Positions 6,161-14,335 of a DNA stretch of 23,587 nucleotides are shown in pieces. Below the pieces are notes generated by a model. The model worked only from the letters and a program-made list of their open reading frames with translations. It did no database searches and had not been told where the DNA came from. The stretch's first letter is position 1; every line of letters begins with the position of its first letter. The stretch is taken from positions 1 to 23,587 of the IMG/VR virus record IMGVR_UViG_3300030450_003829, one strand, 5' to 3'. This DNA comes from a virus. The translations under genes and the position numbers were made by a program.

Positions 6161-8083
6161 ATGGCTAATAAAAGCGTATTTTCAAGATTAAAAAGATTAT
6201 TTTCTACTGACGTAATAATAAGAAACGTTGGTGGTAATCAAGTAAAGGTAATAGATAGTGGTAAAATTCAAGCCACAGGTGAAATAGAAACTAATTCACT
6301 AATAGATAGGTATAATAGAATTTATTCTACTAGCCCTACTTCATTATATGGGGCACAATTTAATATTAATTACCAATATCTAAGACCCCAATTATACTCA
6401 GAATATGATTTAATGGATCAAGATGCTATTATAGCTTCGGCTTTAGATATATTAGCTGATGAATCAACACTAAAAAATGATATGGGAGAAGTACTTCAAA
6501 TTAGAAGTGCTAATGAAGATATACAAAAAATACTTTATAATTTATTTTACGATGTATTAAATATAGAATTTAATCTTTGGATGTGGATACGTCAAATGTG
6601 CAAATATGGTGATTTTTTCTTAAAAATGGAAATAGCAGAAAAATTTGGTGTATATAATGTTATACCTTATACTGCTTATCATATTGAAAGACAAGAAGCT
6701 TACAACCCAGATAATATATCAGAGATTAGATATAGATACTCTCCAGATGGTTATGATAATATAAGTTCAGGAATGTATCCTGTGCCTGGTTACGCATCAG
6801 GTAATATGGAAAATGAACCAGGTATTTTCTTTGACAATTATGAAATGGCTCATTTTAGATTAATTTCTGATGTTAATTACCTTCCTTATGGTAGATCATA
6901 TATTGAACCAGCAAGAAAATTATATAAACAATATGTGTTAATGGAAGATGCAATGTTAATTCATAGAATTGCACGTGCTCCTGAAAAAAGAATATTTTAT
7001 ATGAATGTTGGTTCTATTCCACCTAATGAAATAGAAACATTTATGCAAAAAACTATTTCACAATTAAAAAGAACACCATTCCAAGACAATAATACAGGTG
7101 AATATAATTTAAAATATAACATGCAAAACATGTTAGAAGATTTTTATATTCCAATTAGAGGTAACGATGCAACAACAAAAATAGAAACTACACCTGGATT
7201 ACAATATGATGGTATTCAAGACGTAGAATATTTAAGAGGTAAATTATTTGCTGCACTTAAAATACCTAAAGCATTTTTAGGATATGAAGAAGGTGTAGAG
7301 GGTAAAGCTACATTAGCAGCCCAAGATATTAGATTTGCTCGTACAATTGAAAGAATACAAAGAATTATACTATCAGAATTAAATAAAATAGCATTAGTTC
7401 ACTTGTATACTCAAGGTTATACAGATGAAACACTAACTAATTTTACACTTCAAATGACTAGTCCATCAATTGTACTAGAACAAGAAAAAATAGAATTACT
7501 GAAATCAAAATCTGAATTAGCAGAACAATTACTTGGACAAGGTTTAGTACCATCTGATTGGATTTATGATAATGTTTATCACTTTAGTGAAGATAATATT
7601 GATGAATATAGAGATTTAGTACAAGAAGATGCTAAACGTAAATTTAGAATAGCACAAATTGAAGCAGAAGGAAACGATCCTGTAGAAACAGGTAAATCTT
7701 ATGGTACACCACATGATCTAGCTTCATTATATGGTAAAGGCAGAATGTATACAGACCCAGGTGATGTTCCTGATCCTGAAAAATATGCTGCTGATGATCC
7801 TAAATTAGGAAGACCAAAAGTTTCTAACACAAAACGTAATACCCAAGATGATAATTTTGGTAAAGATAGATTAGGAGTTAAACGTATGAAAGACAAAGAT
7901 AAAAATGATTCTGATGATATTAGAAATAAGTTTAAAGGCGGAAGCCCATTAGCTCTTGAAGATGCTAGAACAACTTATCTGAGAAATAAAGATATGTTTA
8001 AAAAATTAGATGGGAAAAAATTAATATTTGAAAGAGATAAAGACACTTCTTCGTTATTAGATGAAAAACAATTAAAGAAGTAA
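6161..8083 (+). CDS. Portal vertex protein (gp20-like)
   Basis: The dodecameric portal sits at one head vertex, nucleates prohead assembly and is the channel for packaging. The 640-residue product carries segments typical of T4-like portals: a helical AIIASALDILADES (89-102), a PYGRSYIEPAR (242-252) region, and MEDAMLIHRIARAPEKRIFY (261-280), followed by the MNVGSIPPNE strand. The stem and crown-type helices follow, including PKAFLGYEEG near 370. It is longer than T4 gp20 (524), mainly through a hydrophilic C-terminal tail of about 130 residues rich in Asp/Lys (from about residue 510 on). Late promoter-like boxes flank it on both sides. The first ATG after the box was taken as start. Confidence 0.95.
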   Translation: MANKSVFSRLKRLFSTDVIIRNVGGNQVKVIDSGKIQATGEIETNSLIDRYNRIYSTSPTSLYGAQFNINYQYLRPQLYSEYDLMDQDAIIASALDILADESTLKNDMGEVLQIRSANEDIQKILYNLFYDVLNIEFNLWMWIRQMCKYGDFFLKMEIAEKFGVYNVIPYTAYHIERQEAYNPDNISEIRYRYSPDGYDNISSGMYPVPGYASGNMENEPGIFFDNYEMAHFRLISDVNYLPYGRSYIEPARKLYKQYVLMEDAMLIHRIARAPEKRIFYMNVGSIPPNEIETFMQKTISQLKRTPFQDNNTGEYNLKYNMQNMLEDFYIPIRGNDATTKIETTPGLQYDGIQDVEYLRGKLFAALKIPKAFLGYEEGVEGKATLAAQDIRFARTIERIQRIILSELNKIALVHLYTQGYTDETLTNFTLQMTSPSIVLEQEKIELLKSKSELAEQLLGQGLVPSDWIYDNVYHFSEDNIDEYRDLVQEDAKRKFRIAQIEAEGNDPVETGKSYGTPHDLASLYGKGRMYTDPGDVPDPEKYAADDPKLGRPKVSNTKRNTQDDNFGKDRLGVKRMKDKDKNDSDDIRNKFKGGSPLALEDARTTYLRNKDMFKKLDGKKLIFERDKDTSSLLDEKQLKK

Positions 8084-8093
8084 GAATTTCCCA

Positions 8094-8107
8094 ATATTTA
8101 TAAATAA
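8094..8107 (+). promoter_or_regulatory. Putative phage late promoter box (after portal)
   Basis: ATATTTATAAATAA is the copy that contains a perfect T4-type late element, TATAAATA (8099-8106 region). The distance from its first base to the ATG at 8119 is 25, as for the portal gene. Confidence 0.6.
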
Positions 8108-8118
8108 ATATATTTTTG

Positions 8119-8982
8119 ATGAAAATAAAACACTCTAAGTACAAGAATACAGGAATATTATTTGAACTGTTAGTACGACAAATAACTGCAGATACTTTAA
8201 AAGGTGTAGATTCCCCAGCAATAGATATTTTAAAAGAATATTTTGTAAAAACTTCCTTAGGTCGTGAATACAAATTATATGAATCTATAATAAAGTCTAA
8301 AGTTATTAACGAAGGAAGAGCAAGTTCTGTAATTAGTACAATTTTAGAAAATTCTAAAAGATTTAGTAGAACTTCTTTAAAGAAACAAAAGTATAATCTA
8401 ATTAATGAAATTAAAAAACATTATAATTTAGATATATTTTTTGGGGCTAAAATAAAAGATTATAAAGAATTAGCTGCTTTATATACATTAATAGAAGGTT
8501 ATAACTCAAAAGAAATACCTAATACCCAACAGTTAGTTGATAATAAAATTACTTTACTTGAATTTTTAACAAAACAGGAAGTAAAACAAGAAACTAAAAG
8601 AACGGTATTAGAAGAATTTTCTACTTATGATAAAGATACAAGAATAATTACTTATAAAGTATTATTAGAAAAATTTAATGACAAATATAAAGATTTATCT
8701 TCTAACCAAAAAGATGTTCTTAAAGAATTTATTAACTCAGTAGATTCTACTCCTGGTTTAAGAAATTTTTATAATGTTAAAATTAATGAACTAAAATCTT
8801 CATTAAATAAAGAATCAAAAAATATAAAAGATAAGGCTACACAAATCAAAATAGTTGAAGTAGCAAAATTATTAACTGAATTAAGTAAAACTGATAAAGT
8901 AGATAGTGAAAATTTAGTTGATTTGTTGCAATATTACGAACTAGTAAAAGAAATTCAAGTAGCAAATGGCATACAAATATAA
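8119..8982 (+). CDS. Unknown virion-module protein between portal and protease
   Basis: The 287-residue product is helical and Lys-rich, without signal or membrane segments. It opens with [20 protein letters not shown], a stretch I associate only loosely with uncharacterised proteins in marine T4-like phages. I chose ATG 8119 over the in-frame TTG at 8116 because the other genes in the window start with ATG. The gene is led by a late promoter box and overlaps the following gene by 17 bases. Its position behind the portal is where T4 has gp67 and gp68, small prohead-core proteins, but I see no sequence likeness to either. A core or head-assembly role is inferred from position only. Confidence 0.82.
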   Translation: MKIKHSKYKNTGILFELLVRQITADTLKGVDSPAIDILKEYFVKTSLGREYKLYESIIKSKVINEGRASSVISTILENSKRFSRTSLKKQKYNLINEIKKHYNLDIFFGAKIKDYKELAALYTLIEGYNSKEIPNTQQLVDNKITLLEFLTKQEVKQETKRTVLEEFSTYDKDTRIITYKVLLEKFNDKYKDLSSNQKDVLKEFINSVDSTPGLRNFYNVKINELKSSLNKESKNIKDKATQIKIVEVAKLLTELSKTDKVDSENLVDLLQYYELVKEIQVANGIQI

Positions 8983-10750
8983 GCTTAACGAAATGTCTAA
9001 AACTGCTTCGGCTGATGAGGCAGAAAAAGAACTAGGTACACCCAAAAGAAGTATAGAAGTAGGAAAAGTAACTTTTAGCAAAGATGGTGATACTAAATTT
9101 ACAGTAACTGACATTGATGATCAAACAGGAAAAGTTTCATGGAGTATAGAAAAATTACCTTCATATGAGGAATTATTCGTTGCTGCATCAAAATTAGTTA
9201 ATACAGCTAAAGGTGTTAGAAATGAAACTAAAAGTGATCCAATATTTAGAGATATTTATGAAATAGCAAAAAGTTTAAGAAATAAAATTCGTACACATCT
9301 TAGAAATGAATATCCTGATGAGTATCAAAGAATAATAAATAAAGGTCTCTTAGAAGAGACAGATGTAGATGAAATATCAACCTCTGGTGCTGCTGGTGCA
9401 TATAATACTCCCTATGCTTTTGTTAGAAAACCTTTAAAACCTAAAGGTAAAAAGAAAAAAAGAAAATCTAAATATAGAATGAAAATGCCTTCTGGTATGG
9501 TAAGTTCTTTAGGTTATACTATGAATGAAGAAAAAGAAGGATATATTGTAATTGGTAAAAAAGGTAAAGGTACAGCTCAATATAGTGAACCATATAAAAC
9601 AAAAAAAGAAGCTGAAGCTGCAATGGAAAAAATCCTTAAATCAATAAAGGGTAAACCAGATGCTAAATTTAGTGTTAGAAAAGGACCATTAGAAGAAGAT
9701 ATCGATATGGATAAAGTGTTTATGAAAGGTAAACCACTACCTAAATTTAAAAAAGGTGATAAAGTAGATTATTTAGGTTCTGAAGGTGAAATTAGATCAG
9801 TAAAATTTAATGTTTTTGATACATCTGATAATCCTCAAGGTTCTTGGATTTATACTGTTGCCTACAAAGGTAAACCAAGTGATGCTTATCCTAAAGGTGT
9901 AAATAGAGTATCACAAGGAGTTAATACGAGAAATTTAGAATTATTAGATGAAAGAATTGATTATGATGAAGCTTTGACATTAAGAGGTATGAAAGCGGAT
10001 TTAAAAGATAGAATTGCTCAATTATATAGAGAAATGGAGCAAGACGCAGAACCAGAAGGAGGTCCTATAGCAGATCAATATGCTGATGAATTACATAAAT
10101 TAGAAGGTTCTTTATATAAAATCCAAAAACAACTTCGTGATTATGATATGAACGAAGGTACTTGTGGTTATGATAGAGATGCTAAAACAGGTAAAAAATT
10201 AGATGGACCAGGTGGGTTAGGTGAAGATTATAAAGGAAAATCTGAATATACTGAAGATGAAGTTAAATACTCTATTGGTGTAGATGATGATTACGAAGGA
10301 TGGGTTGACGTTGCCTTTCAAAAAGGATTCAAATATGATGAAGATAAAGATCAATGGTATGGTCCAGGAAGCTTAAATGAAGAATATATGGAAAAAGAAT
10401 ATTATGGTGAGGATTATCAAGAAATAGCAACAAGCTATATGAAAAAACGTTATGATGGACGTAAATTAGGAACGATGAATGATAAAACTCTAGAAAGATT
10501 AGGTCATAAAATAGTAGATGAAAAATATGATGGTGATCTAAGTAAAGCATATCAAGAAGTTGTTCTTAAGGGTAAAATAAAAGAATCTAGAGACCCAGGT
10601 GCAACCTTAGGACCAGGACCTAAAGCAGGACCTGACGGGGTTACTGATAATGCATATACAAAACAGTTTAAATATAAACTAGTTCCTAAAAATAAAGACG
10701 GTACATATGTACAAAAAGGATCAGGAATGATAGTTAAGAAACTCTTTTAA
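8966..10750 (+). CDS. Unknown large head-module protein (594 residues)
   Basis: I do not recognise the family. The start ATG overlaps the upstream gene by 17 bases. The protein begins [10 protein letters not shown] and ends with a related [13 protein letters not shown] stretch. It includes a Lys/Arg-rich patch ([17 protein letters not shown], about 156-172) that could bind nucleic acid. [19 protein letters not shown] segment (about 134-151) resembles low-complexity stretches seen in T4-like phage virion proteins. There are many scattered L/M/I-x-E-E/G/D motifs ([25 protein letters not shown]) that could be prohead-protease targets. The modular, charged, repeat-poor composition suggests an internal or core protein. 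Placement in the prohead block supports a head role; everything beyond that is inference. Confidence 0.85.
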   Translation: MAYKYKLNEMSKTASADEAEKELGTPKRSIEVGKVTFSKDGDTKFTVTDIDDQTGKVSWSIEKLPSYEELFVAASKLVNTAKGVRNETKSDPIFRDIYEIAKSLRNKIRTHLRNEYPDEYQRIINKGLLEETDVDEISTSGAAGAYNTPYAFVRKPLKPKGKKKKRKSKYRMKMPSGMVSSLGYTMNEEKEGYIVIGKKGKGTAQYSEPYKTKKEAEAAMEKILKSIKGKPDAKFSVRKGPLEEDIDMDKVFMKGKPLPKFKKGDKVDYLGSEGEIRSVKFNVFDTSDNPQGSWIYTVAYKGKPSDAYPKGVNRVSQGVNTRNLELLDERIDYDEALTLRGMKADLKDRIAQLYREMEQDAEPEGGPIADQYADELHKLEGSLYKIQKQLRDYDMNEGTCGYDRDAKTGKKLDGPGGLGEDYKGKSEYTEDEVKYSIGVDDDYEGWVDVAFQKGFKYDEDKDQWYGPGSLNEEYMEKEYYGEDYQEIATSYMKKRYDGRKLGTMNDKTLERLGHKIVDEKYDGDLSKAYQEVVLKGKIKESRDPGATLGPGPKAGPDGVTDNAYTKQFKYKLVPKNKDGTYVQKGSGMIVKKLF

Positions 10751-10751
10751 T

Positions 10752-10997
10752 ATGTATAAATATACGTTAGTAACTGAACAAGAAGATAAACTTGAAAAAT
10801 TTCAAGAAAGTAGAATAAAAGCTTTTGATGAAATTGAAGATAAGTTAAAAAATTTAATTGCGCCCTTAAGACAGGCAAAAATAGAAACAATAAAATATTA
10901 TAGAGATAAAGAACCAAAAAGTTACTCTGTAGTTTATGGAACAGATTTAATTAACGATTATATAAAAGATATAGAAACATTATTAAAAAAAGATTAA
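10752..10997 (+). CDS. Small unknown protein (81 residues) in the prohead block
   Basis: The 81-residue, helical, Lys/Glu-rich protein begins YKYTLVTEQEDKLEKFQ, echoing the YKYKLNE start of the gene before it. The ATG lies 1 base after the preceding stop, and its own stop is 1 base before the next ATG, so the genes are tightly coupled. Length and position match T4 gp67 (80 residues), a prohead core component, but gp67 is highly acidic and I see no sequence match. It is real by packing and codon use; the function is unknown. Confidence 0.75.
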   Translation: MYKYTLVTEQEDKLEKFQESRIKAFDEIEDKLKNLIAPLRQAKIETIKYYRDKEPKSYSVVYGTDLINDYIKDIETLLKKD

Positions 10998-10998
10998 A

Positions 10999-12366
10999 AT
11001 GAGCAAGTCAACAGAAAAAATATTCGAGAGTGTAAAAAATAAATTACTTAATGAAGAATTAGGTGGTGTTATTTCTCTTAAGCCAATTAATAAAATAGAA
11101 GCTTCACCAAAAGCTGATTGGGAAACTAAATTTGACAACTTTTTAGCAGAAAATGGATCATTAGAACCAATTGTAAATGCATGGGATAAAGAAAAGTATA
11201 ATACAAAAGCAGGTGATGAAAAGATTCAAAATAAAGAGGGTAAATTTACAATGGATAGTAAATTAGCGGGTTCATATAAAGTATCTAATGAAGTTGAAAA
11301 TATTGCATCTCATAATTATGATTATTCACCTTCTGTAGACAATATTAATAATGTTAATGCTCAAGAAGTACTTACAGGTATTCAGTGTGAAATTAATTAT
11401 AATAAAGAATTAACTTTAGATGAAGCTAAAGAATTAGCAGTTAAAAACTTAGCTAAAGATCCATTACATTATGTTAAAGAAGGTCAATTTGGTATTAAAG
11501 GTTTAGGTTATTCTGAAGCAATGCTAAACACTAAAGAAAACTCAGGTGAAACTTATGGTGGTAGTGGATTTAGTGAAAAACTAAAAGATAGCGATAATGC
11601 TATGCAAGTAGTAAAAGAATCTAAAGAATGCTGTCCAAAAGAACAAATTAACGAAGAATTAGGTGGCGTTGTAACATCAGGTAATCCAAATTCATTAGCA
11701 GCTATGTCTGGTCAAGTTATTAGAGATATGATGAAAGAAAGAATGGAAGATCCTTTACCAATGGATGGTGCTGGAGAAGATGAAGGTACTGCTGTATCTT
11801 ATTCTGATACTTATGCTACTATGGAAAATGAAGAAAAGGAAATGCCTATGGACGAGAAAAAAGATCATGATGGAGATGGTGATGTAGACTCAGATGATTA
11901 TATGGCGGCTAAAGATAAAGCAATTAAAACTAATATGAAGAAAAAACCTAAAAAAGAATCAATTGATACTAAATTAGCTGAAATAGGTAAAGCTGGTGAC
12001 ATAACAAAATTAGAAGCTCAATTAGAATTTTTAAATAATCATATCAATGAAAAAATTCAAAGAGTAAGTTCAATTAATGAAGATGATAATCTTAAAGAAT
12101 TAATTGATAAAAAGAAAATGAAGGACATGCAAAGAGAAATTAAGCTTTTAGAAAAAAGAAAAGGCAAGATGGAAAAAGTGTATGAAAAAATGACAGGTAA
12201 TAGATACCAACAATCTGAGGTTGTTGATGAAATTAATGACCAGAGTGTATTTGATTTTGCTAACCCAACTGGAGGTGAAACATTAGATCCTGAACCTAAA
12301 AAAGTAGGTAAAGGCACAGGTAAAAGTTACTTAAACAGACCTTCAGGACCAGCTAAACAACCATAA
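10999..12366 (+). CDS. Unknown head-module protein with a calcium-loop-like motif
   Basis: The 455-residue acidic protein has a basic N-terminal helix ending in NKLLNEELGGVISL (14-27); the INEELGGVVTS motif recurs at 217-227, suggesting two related processing or joining sites. Residues 289-300, DHDGDGDVDSDD, are a textbook EF-hand/dockerin-type calcium loop with Asp at positions 1, 3, 5, 7, 9 and 12, followed by a helix (YMAAKDKAIK). A coiled coil lies at about 325-400 and the tail is Gly/Pro-rich. It is coupled to the gene before it (1-base gap) and lies 2 bases ahead of the protease gene. It is probably an internal or core protein processed during head maturation; this is inference from position and motifs. 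Confidence 0.85.
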   Translation: MSKSTEKIFESVKNKLLNEELGGVISLKPINKIEASPKADWETKFDNFLAENGSLEPIVNAWDKEKYNTKAGDEKIQNKEGKFTMDSKLAGSYKVSNEVENIASHNYDYSPSVDNINNVNAQEVLTGIQCEINYNKELTLDEAKELAVKNLAKDPLHYVKEGQFGIKGLGYSEAMLNTKENSGETYGGSGFSEKLKDSDNAMQVVKESKECCPKEQINEELGGVVTSGNPNSLAAMSGQVIRDMMKERMEDPLPMDGAGEDEGTAVSYSDTYATMENEEKEMPMDEKKDHDGDGDVDSDDYMAAKDKAIKTNMKKKPKKESIDTKLAEIGKAGDITKLEAQLEFLNNHINEKIQRVSSINEDDNLKELIDKKKMKDMQREIKLLEKRKGKMEKVYEKMTGNRYQQSEVVDEINDQSVFDFANPTGGETLDPEPKKVGKGTGKSYLNRPSGPAKQP

Positions 12367-12368
12367 GA

Positions 12369-12974
12369 ATGAGTAAAAAACTCTTAATTGAAACCCACAC
12401 TGTTAAAATTTCCCCATCTCAATTAACTGAAAATGTAAATAAAGAAAACGGAAATTTAATGGTTGAAGGCATCCTTGCTACAGCAGAAGTAAAGAATGGT
12501 AATGGTCGTTATTATTCAAAAGCTCTATGGAATAGAGAAATGGATAAATATAAAGAACTTGTTGAACAAAGACGTTCAATGGGAGAATTAGACCACCCAG
12601 AATCTACTGTTATAAATTTAAAAAATGTATCACATTTAATTACTGACTATTTTTGGGATGGAGATAATGTAATGGGTAAAATAGAAATTTTACCTACCCC
12701 ATCAGGAAATATCTTAAAAGAATTAATCAAAAATGGTATTACAGTAGGTGTATCATCTCGTGGTATGGGTTCTTTAGAAGATAAAGGTGGTGTAATGGAA
12801 GTGCAAGATGACTTTGAATTATTATGTTGGGATTTTGTTTCAACTCCATCAAACCCAGGTTCTTATATGCATACCTTAAATGAAGGTAAAAATACAGTTA
12901 CATATAATTATTCTAAAGTAAATAAGATTGTTACTGAAATACTTTGCTCTAAAGGAACTTGCCCAATTTCTTAA
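12369..12974 (+). CDS. Prohead core protease (gp21-like)
   Basis: This serine protease cleaves the scaffold and capsid propeptides during head maturation. The 201 residues show MGELDHP with the probable catalytic His76, GVSSRGMGS with the probable nucleophile Ser129 or Ser130, and the WDFVSTPSNPGS motif (154-165) typical of T4-type (peptidase S77/U9) and related herpes-like assemblin folds. Length agrees with T4 gp21 (about 212). Near the C-terminus TLNEGKNT (169-176) fits the L/I-x-E|A/G rule and could be an autoprocessing site. The gene lies directly before scaffold and major capsid genes, as in T4. The start is the first ATG, 2 bases after the upstream stop. Confidence 0.95.
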   Translation: MSKKLLIETHTVKISPSQLTENVNKENGNLMVEGILATAEVKNGNGRYYSKALWNREMDKYKELVEQRRSMGELDHPESTVINLKNVSHLITDYFWDGDNVMGKIEILPTPSGNILKELIKNGITVGVSSRGMGSLEDKGGVMEVQDDFELLCWDFVSTPSNPGSYMHTLNEGKNTVTYNYSKVNKIVTEILCSKGTCPIS

Positions 12975-13009
12975 TTTTTTCAAAATAAGCATATACGTAT
13001 AAACGTAAT

Positions 13010-13031
13010 ACACCATCTTATTATATGGTGT
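13010..13031 (+). promoter_or_regulatory. Hairpin in the scaffold leader (first)
   Basis: ACACCAT (13010-13016) pairs with ATGGTGT (13025-13031) around an 8-base loop. It lies in the 125-base gap between protease and scaffold genes. It lacks a following T-tract, so it is not an ordinary terminator; it may be a processing or stability element. Confidence 0.45.
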
Positions 13032-13053
13032 CGAGTAAAAAATTATTTCCTAT

Positions 13054-13074
13054 TACGCTTCATGAATAAGCGTA
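13054..13074 (+). promoter_or_regulatory. Hairpin in the scaffold leader (second)
   Basis: TACGCTT (13054-13060) pairs with AAGCGTA (13068-13074) around a 7-base loop, 25 bases before the scaffold ATG. With the hairpin at 13010 it makes a structured leader before the two most strongly biased genes of the window. Confidence 0.45.
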
Positions 13075-13099
13075 TTTCACAAACTTAAATTTTGAGATT

Positions 13100-14299
13100 A
13101 TGTCTAACAACAGAGATTTGTTAAAAGAAGCAATTGCTGATGCTAAAGCCGTTAAGGAAACAGCTATCGCAAATGCTAAACTTGCTCTTGAGGAAGCTTT
13201 CACTCCACATTTAAAATCTATGCTTTCAGCCAAATTAGAAGAAATGGATAAAGAAGACGTTGATGAATCATACGGTAAAAAGTATGAAGAAGATGACGTT
13301 AACGAAGATGCCAGAACAGATGCCGAAGAAGAAGGTTATCTAGATGGTATGAAAGACGAGAAAGAAGATATGGATGAAGCTAAAGAAGAGCTTGATGAAA
13401 TTAACCTTGATGAATTGTTAGCCGAACTTGATGAAGAAATGTCAGATTCCGAAAGAAAAGAAGTCGACAGAGAAGTTGATGCTGTCAGAGATGATTTAGA
13501 CCAAATATCTAAACTAGCTAAAGATGCTGGTGAAGATGCTGAAGATATCAAAGACAAAATTGATGAAGCTGAAGACAAAGAGGACGTCAAAGAAGATGCC
13601 AGAACAGATGCCGAAGAAGAAGGTTATCTAGATGGTATGAAAGACGAAAAGGAAGATATGGAAGACGATATGGAAGACGAAGATATTGATCTAGAAGACA
13701 TGTCAGAAGATGACCTAAAAGGGTTTATCGAAGACGTTATTAAAGATATGGTATCAGACGGAACTATCGAAGCAGGCGAAGAATTCGAAGAGGTAGATGT
13801 TGAAGACGAAGTTGAAATAGAGGATGTTGAAGATGTTGATGTTGATGTAGAAATCGACGAAGCAAAAGACATGGATAAAGGTGAAACCGGTGTTGGAAAC
13901 GAGGATGGAGACAAAGATGACTCCAAAGTTGAAAAAGAAACCGAAAAAATGAGATTCAAAGAAGCAATGGATGAAATCCAAGAGCTTAAAAAAGAATTGA
14001 ATGAAGTAAACCTTTTAAATGCTAAACTACTTTACACAAACAAAGTTTTCAAATCTAAAAATTTATCTGAAGGTAAAAAAGTTAAAGTGCTTAAAGCATT
14101 TGACAAAGCCTCTTCAGTAAAAGAAGCTAAAGTTATTTTTGAAACATTAAACGAAGGTTTAATATCTAAATCAGAAGCTAAAGCAAGACCACAAGGTAGT
14201 GCTTCTAAAGCAACTGGTACAATAACAGAAGCTAAACAGCCAATAATTGAATCAAACGCTGTCTATGACAGAATGAGAAAATTAGCTGGCTTGATCTAA
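13100..14299 (+). CDS. Prohead core scaffolding protein (gp22-like)
   Basis: The scaffold fills the prohead and is degraded by the protease. The 399 residues have an N-terminal helix (LLKEAIADAKAV, then KLALEEAFTPHL), a very acidic middle, and a conserved gp22-like C-terminal region (VNLLNAKLLYTNKVFKSKNL, about 303-322, then VLKAFDKASSVKEAKVIFETL). It is longer than T4 gp22 (269) because of the acidic middle, which contains a 24-residue duplication (69-92 and 165-188; 71 bases each). Candidate cleavage motifs include NLSEG and TLNEG. Codons are richer in C-ending forms than in most of the window, consistent with high expression. The gene follows a structured leader and precedes the capsid gene by 36 bases. 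Confidence 0.92.
   Translation: MSNNRDLLKEAIADAKAVKETAIANAKLALEEAFTPHLKSMLSAKLEEMDKEDVDESYGKKYEEDDVNEDARTDAEEEGYLDGMKDEKEDMDEAKEELDEINLDELLAELDEEMSDSERKEVDREVDAVRDDLDQISKLAKDAGEDAEDIKDKIDEAEDKEDVKEDARTDAEEEGYLDGMKDEKEDMEDDMEDEDIDLEDMSEDDLKGFIEDVIKDMVSDGTIEAGEEFEEVDVEDEVEIEDVEDVDVDVEIDEAKDMDKGETGVGNEDGDKDDSKVEKETEKMRFKEAMDEIQELKKELNEVNLLNAKLLYTNKVFKSKNLSEGKKVKVLKAFDKASSVKEAKVIFETLNEGLISKSEAKARPQGSASKATGTITEAKQPIIESNAVYDRMRKLAGLI
13304..13374 (+). repeat. Direct repeat copy 1 in the scaffold gene
   Basis: 71 bases starting GAAGATGCCAGAACAG are repeated 288 bases later (13592-13662) with two silent differences. The repeat encodes the EDARTDAEEEGYLDGMK segment. The offset keeps the reading frame. 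Confidence 0.9.
13592..13662 (+). repeat. Direct repeat copy 2 in the scaffold gene
   Basis: The second copy of the 71-base in-frame repeat in the acidic part of the scaffold. It differs from copy 1 only in GAG-AAA versus GAA-AAG, which are synonymous. Confidence 0.9.
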
Positions 14300-14335
14300 C
14301 AAAATTAATTATTAACCCTTTTAAAATTAGAAACA

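Noticed and set aside
8116-8118. TTG as start of the gene after the portal
   Set aside because: It is directly followed by an in-frame ATG at 8119, which has the same 25-base distance to the late box as other genes.
13336-13959. Ser-rich minus-strand open frames
   Set aside because: They are mirrors of the acidic GAA/GAT codons of the scaffold gene, which read as Ser/Ile codons on the other strand.
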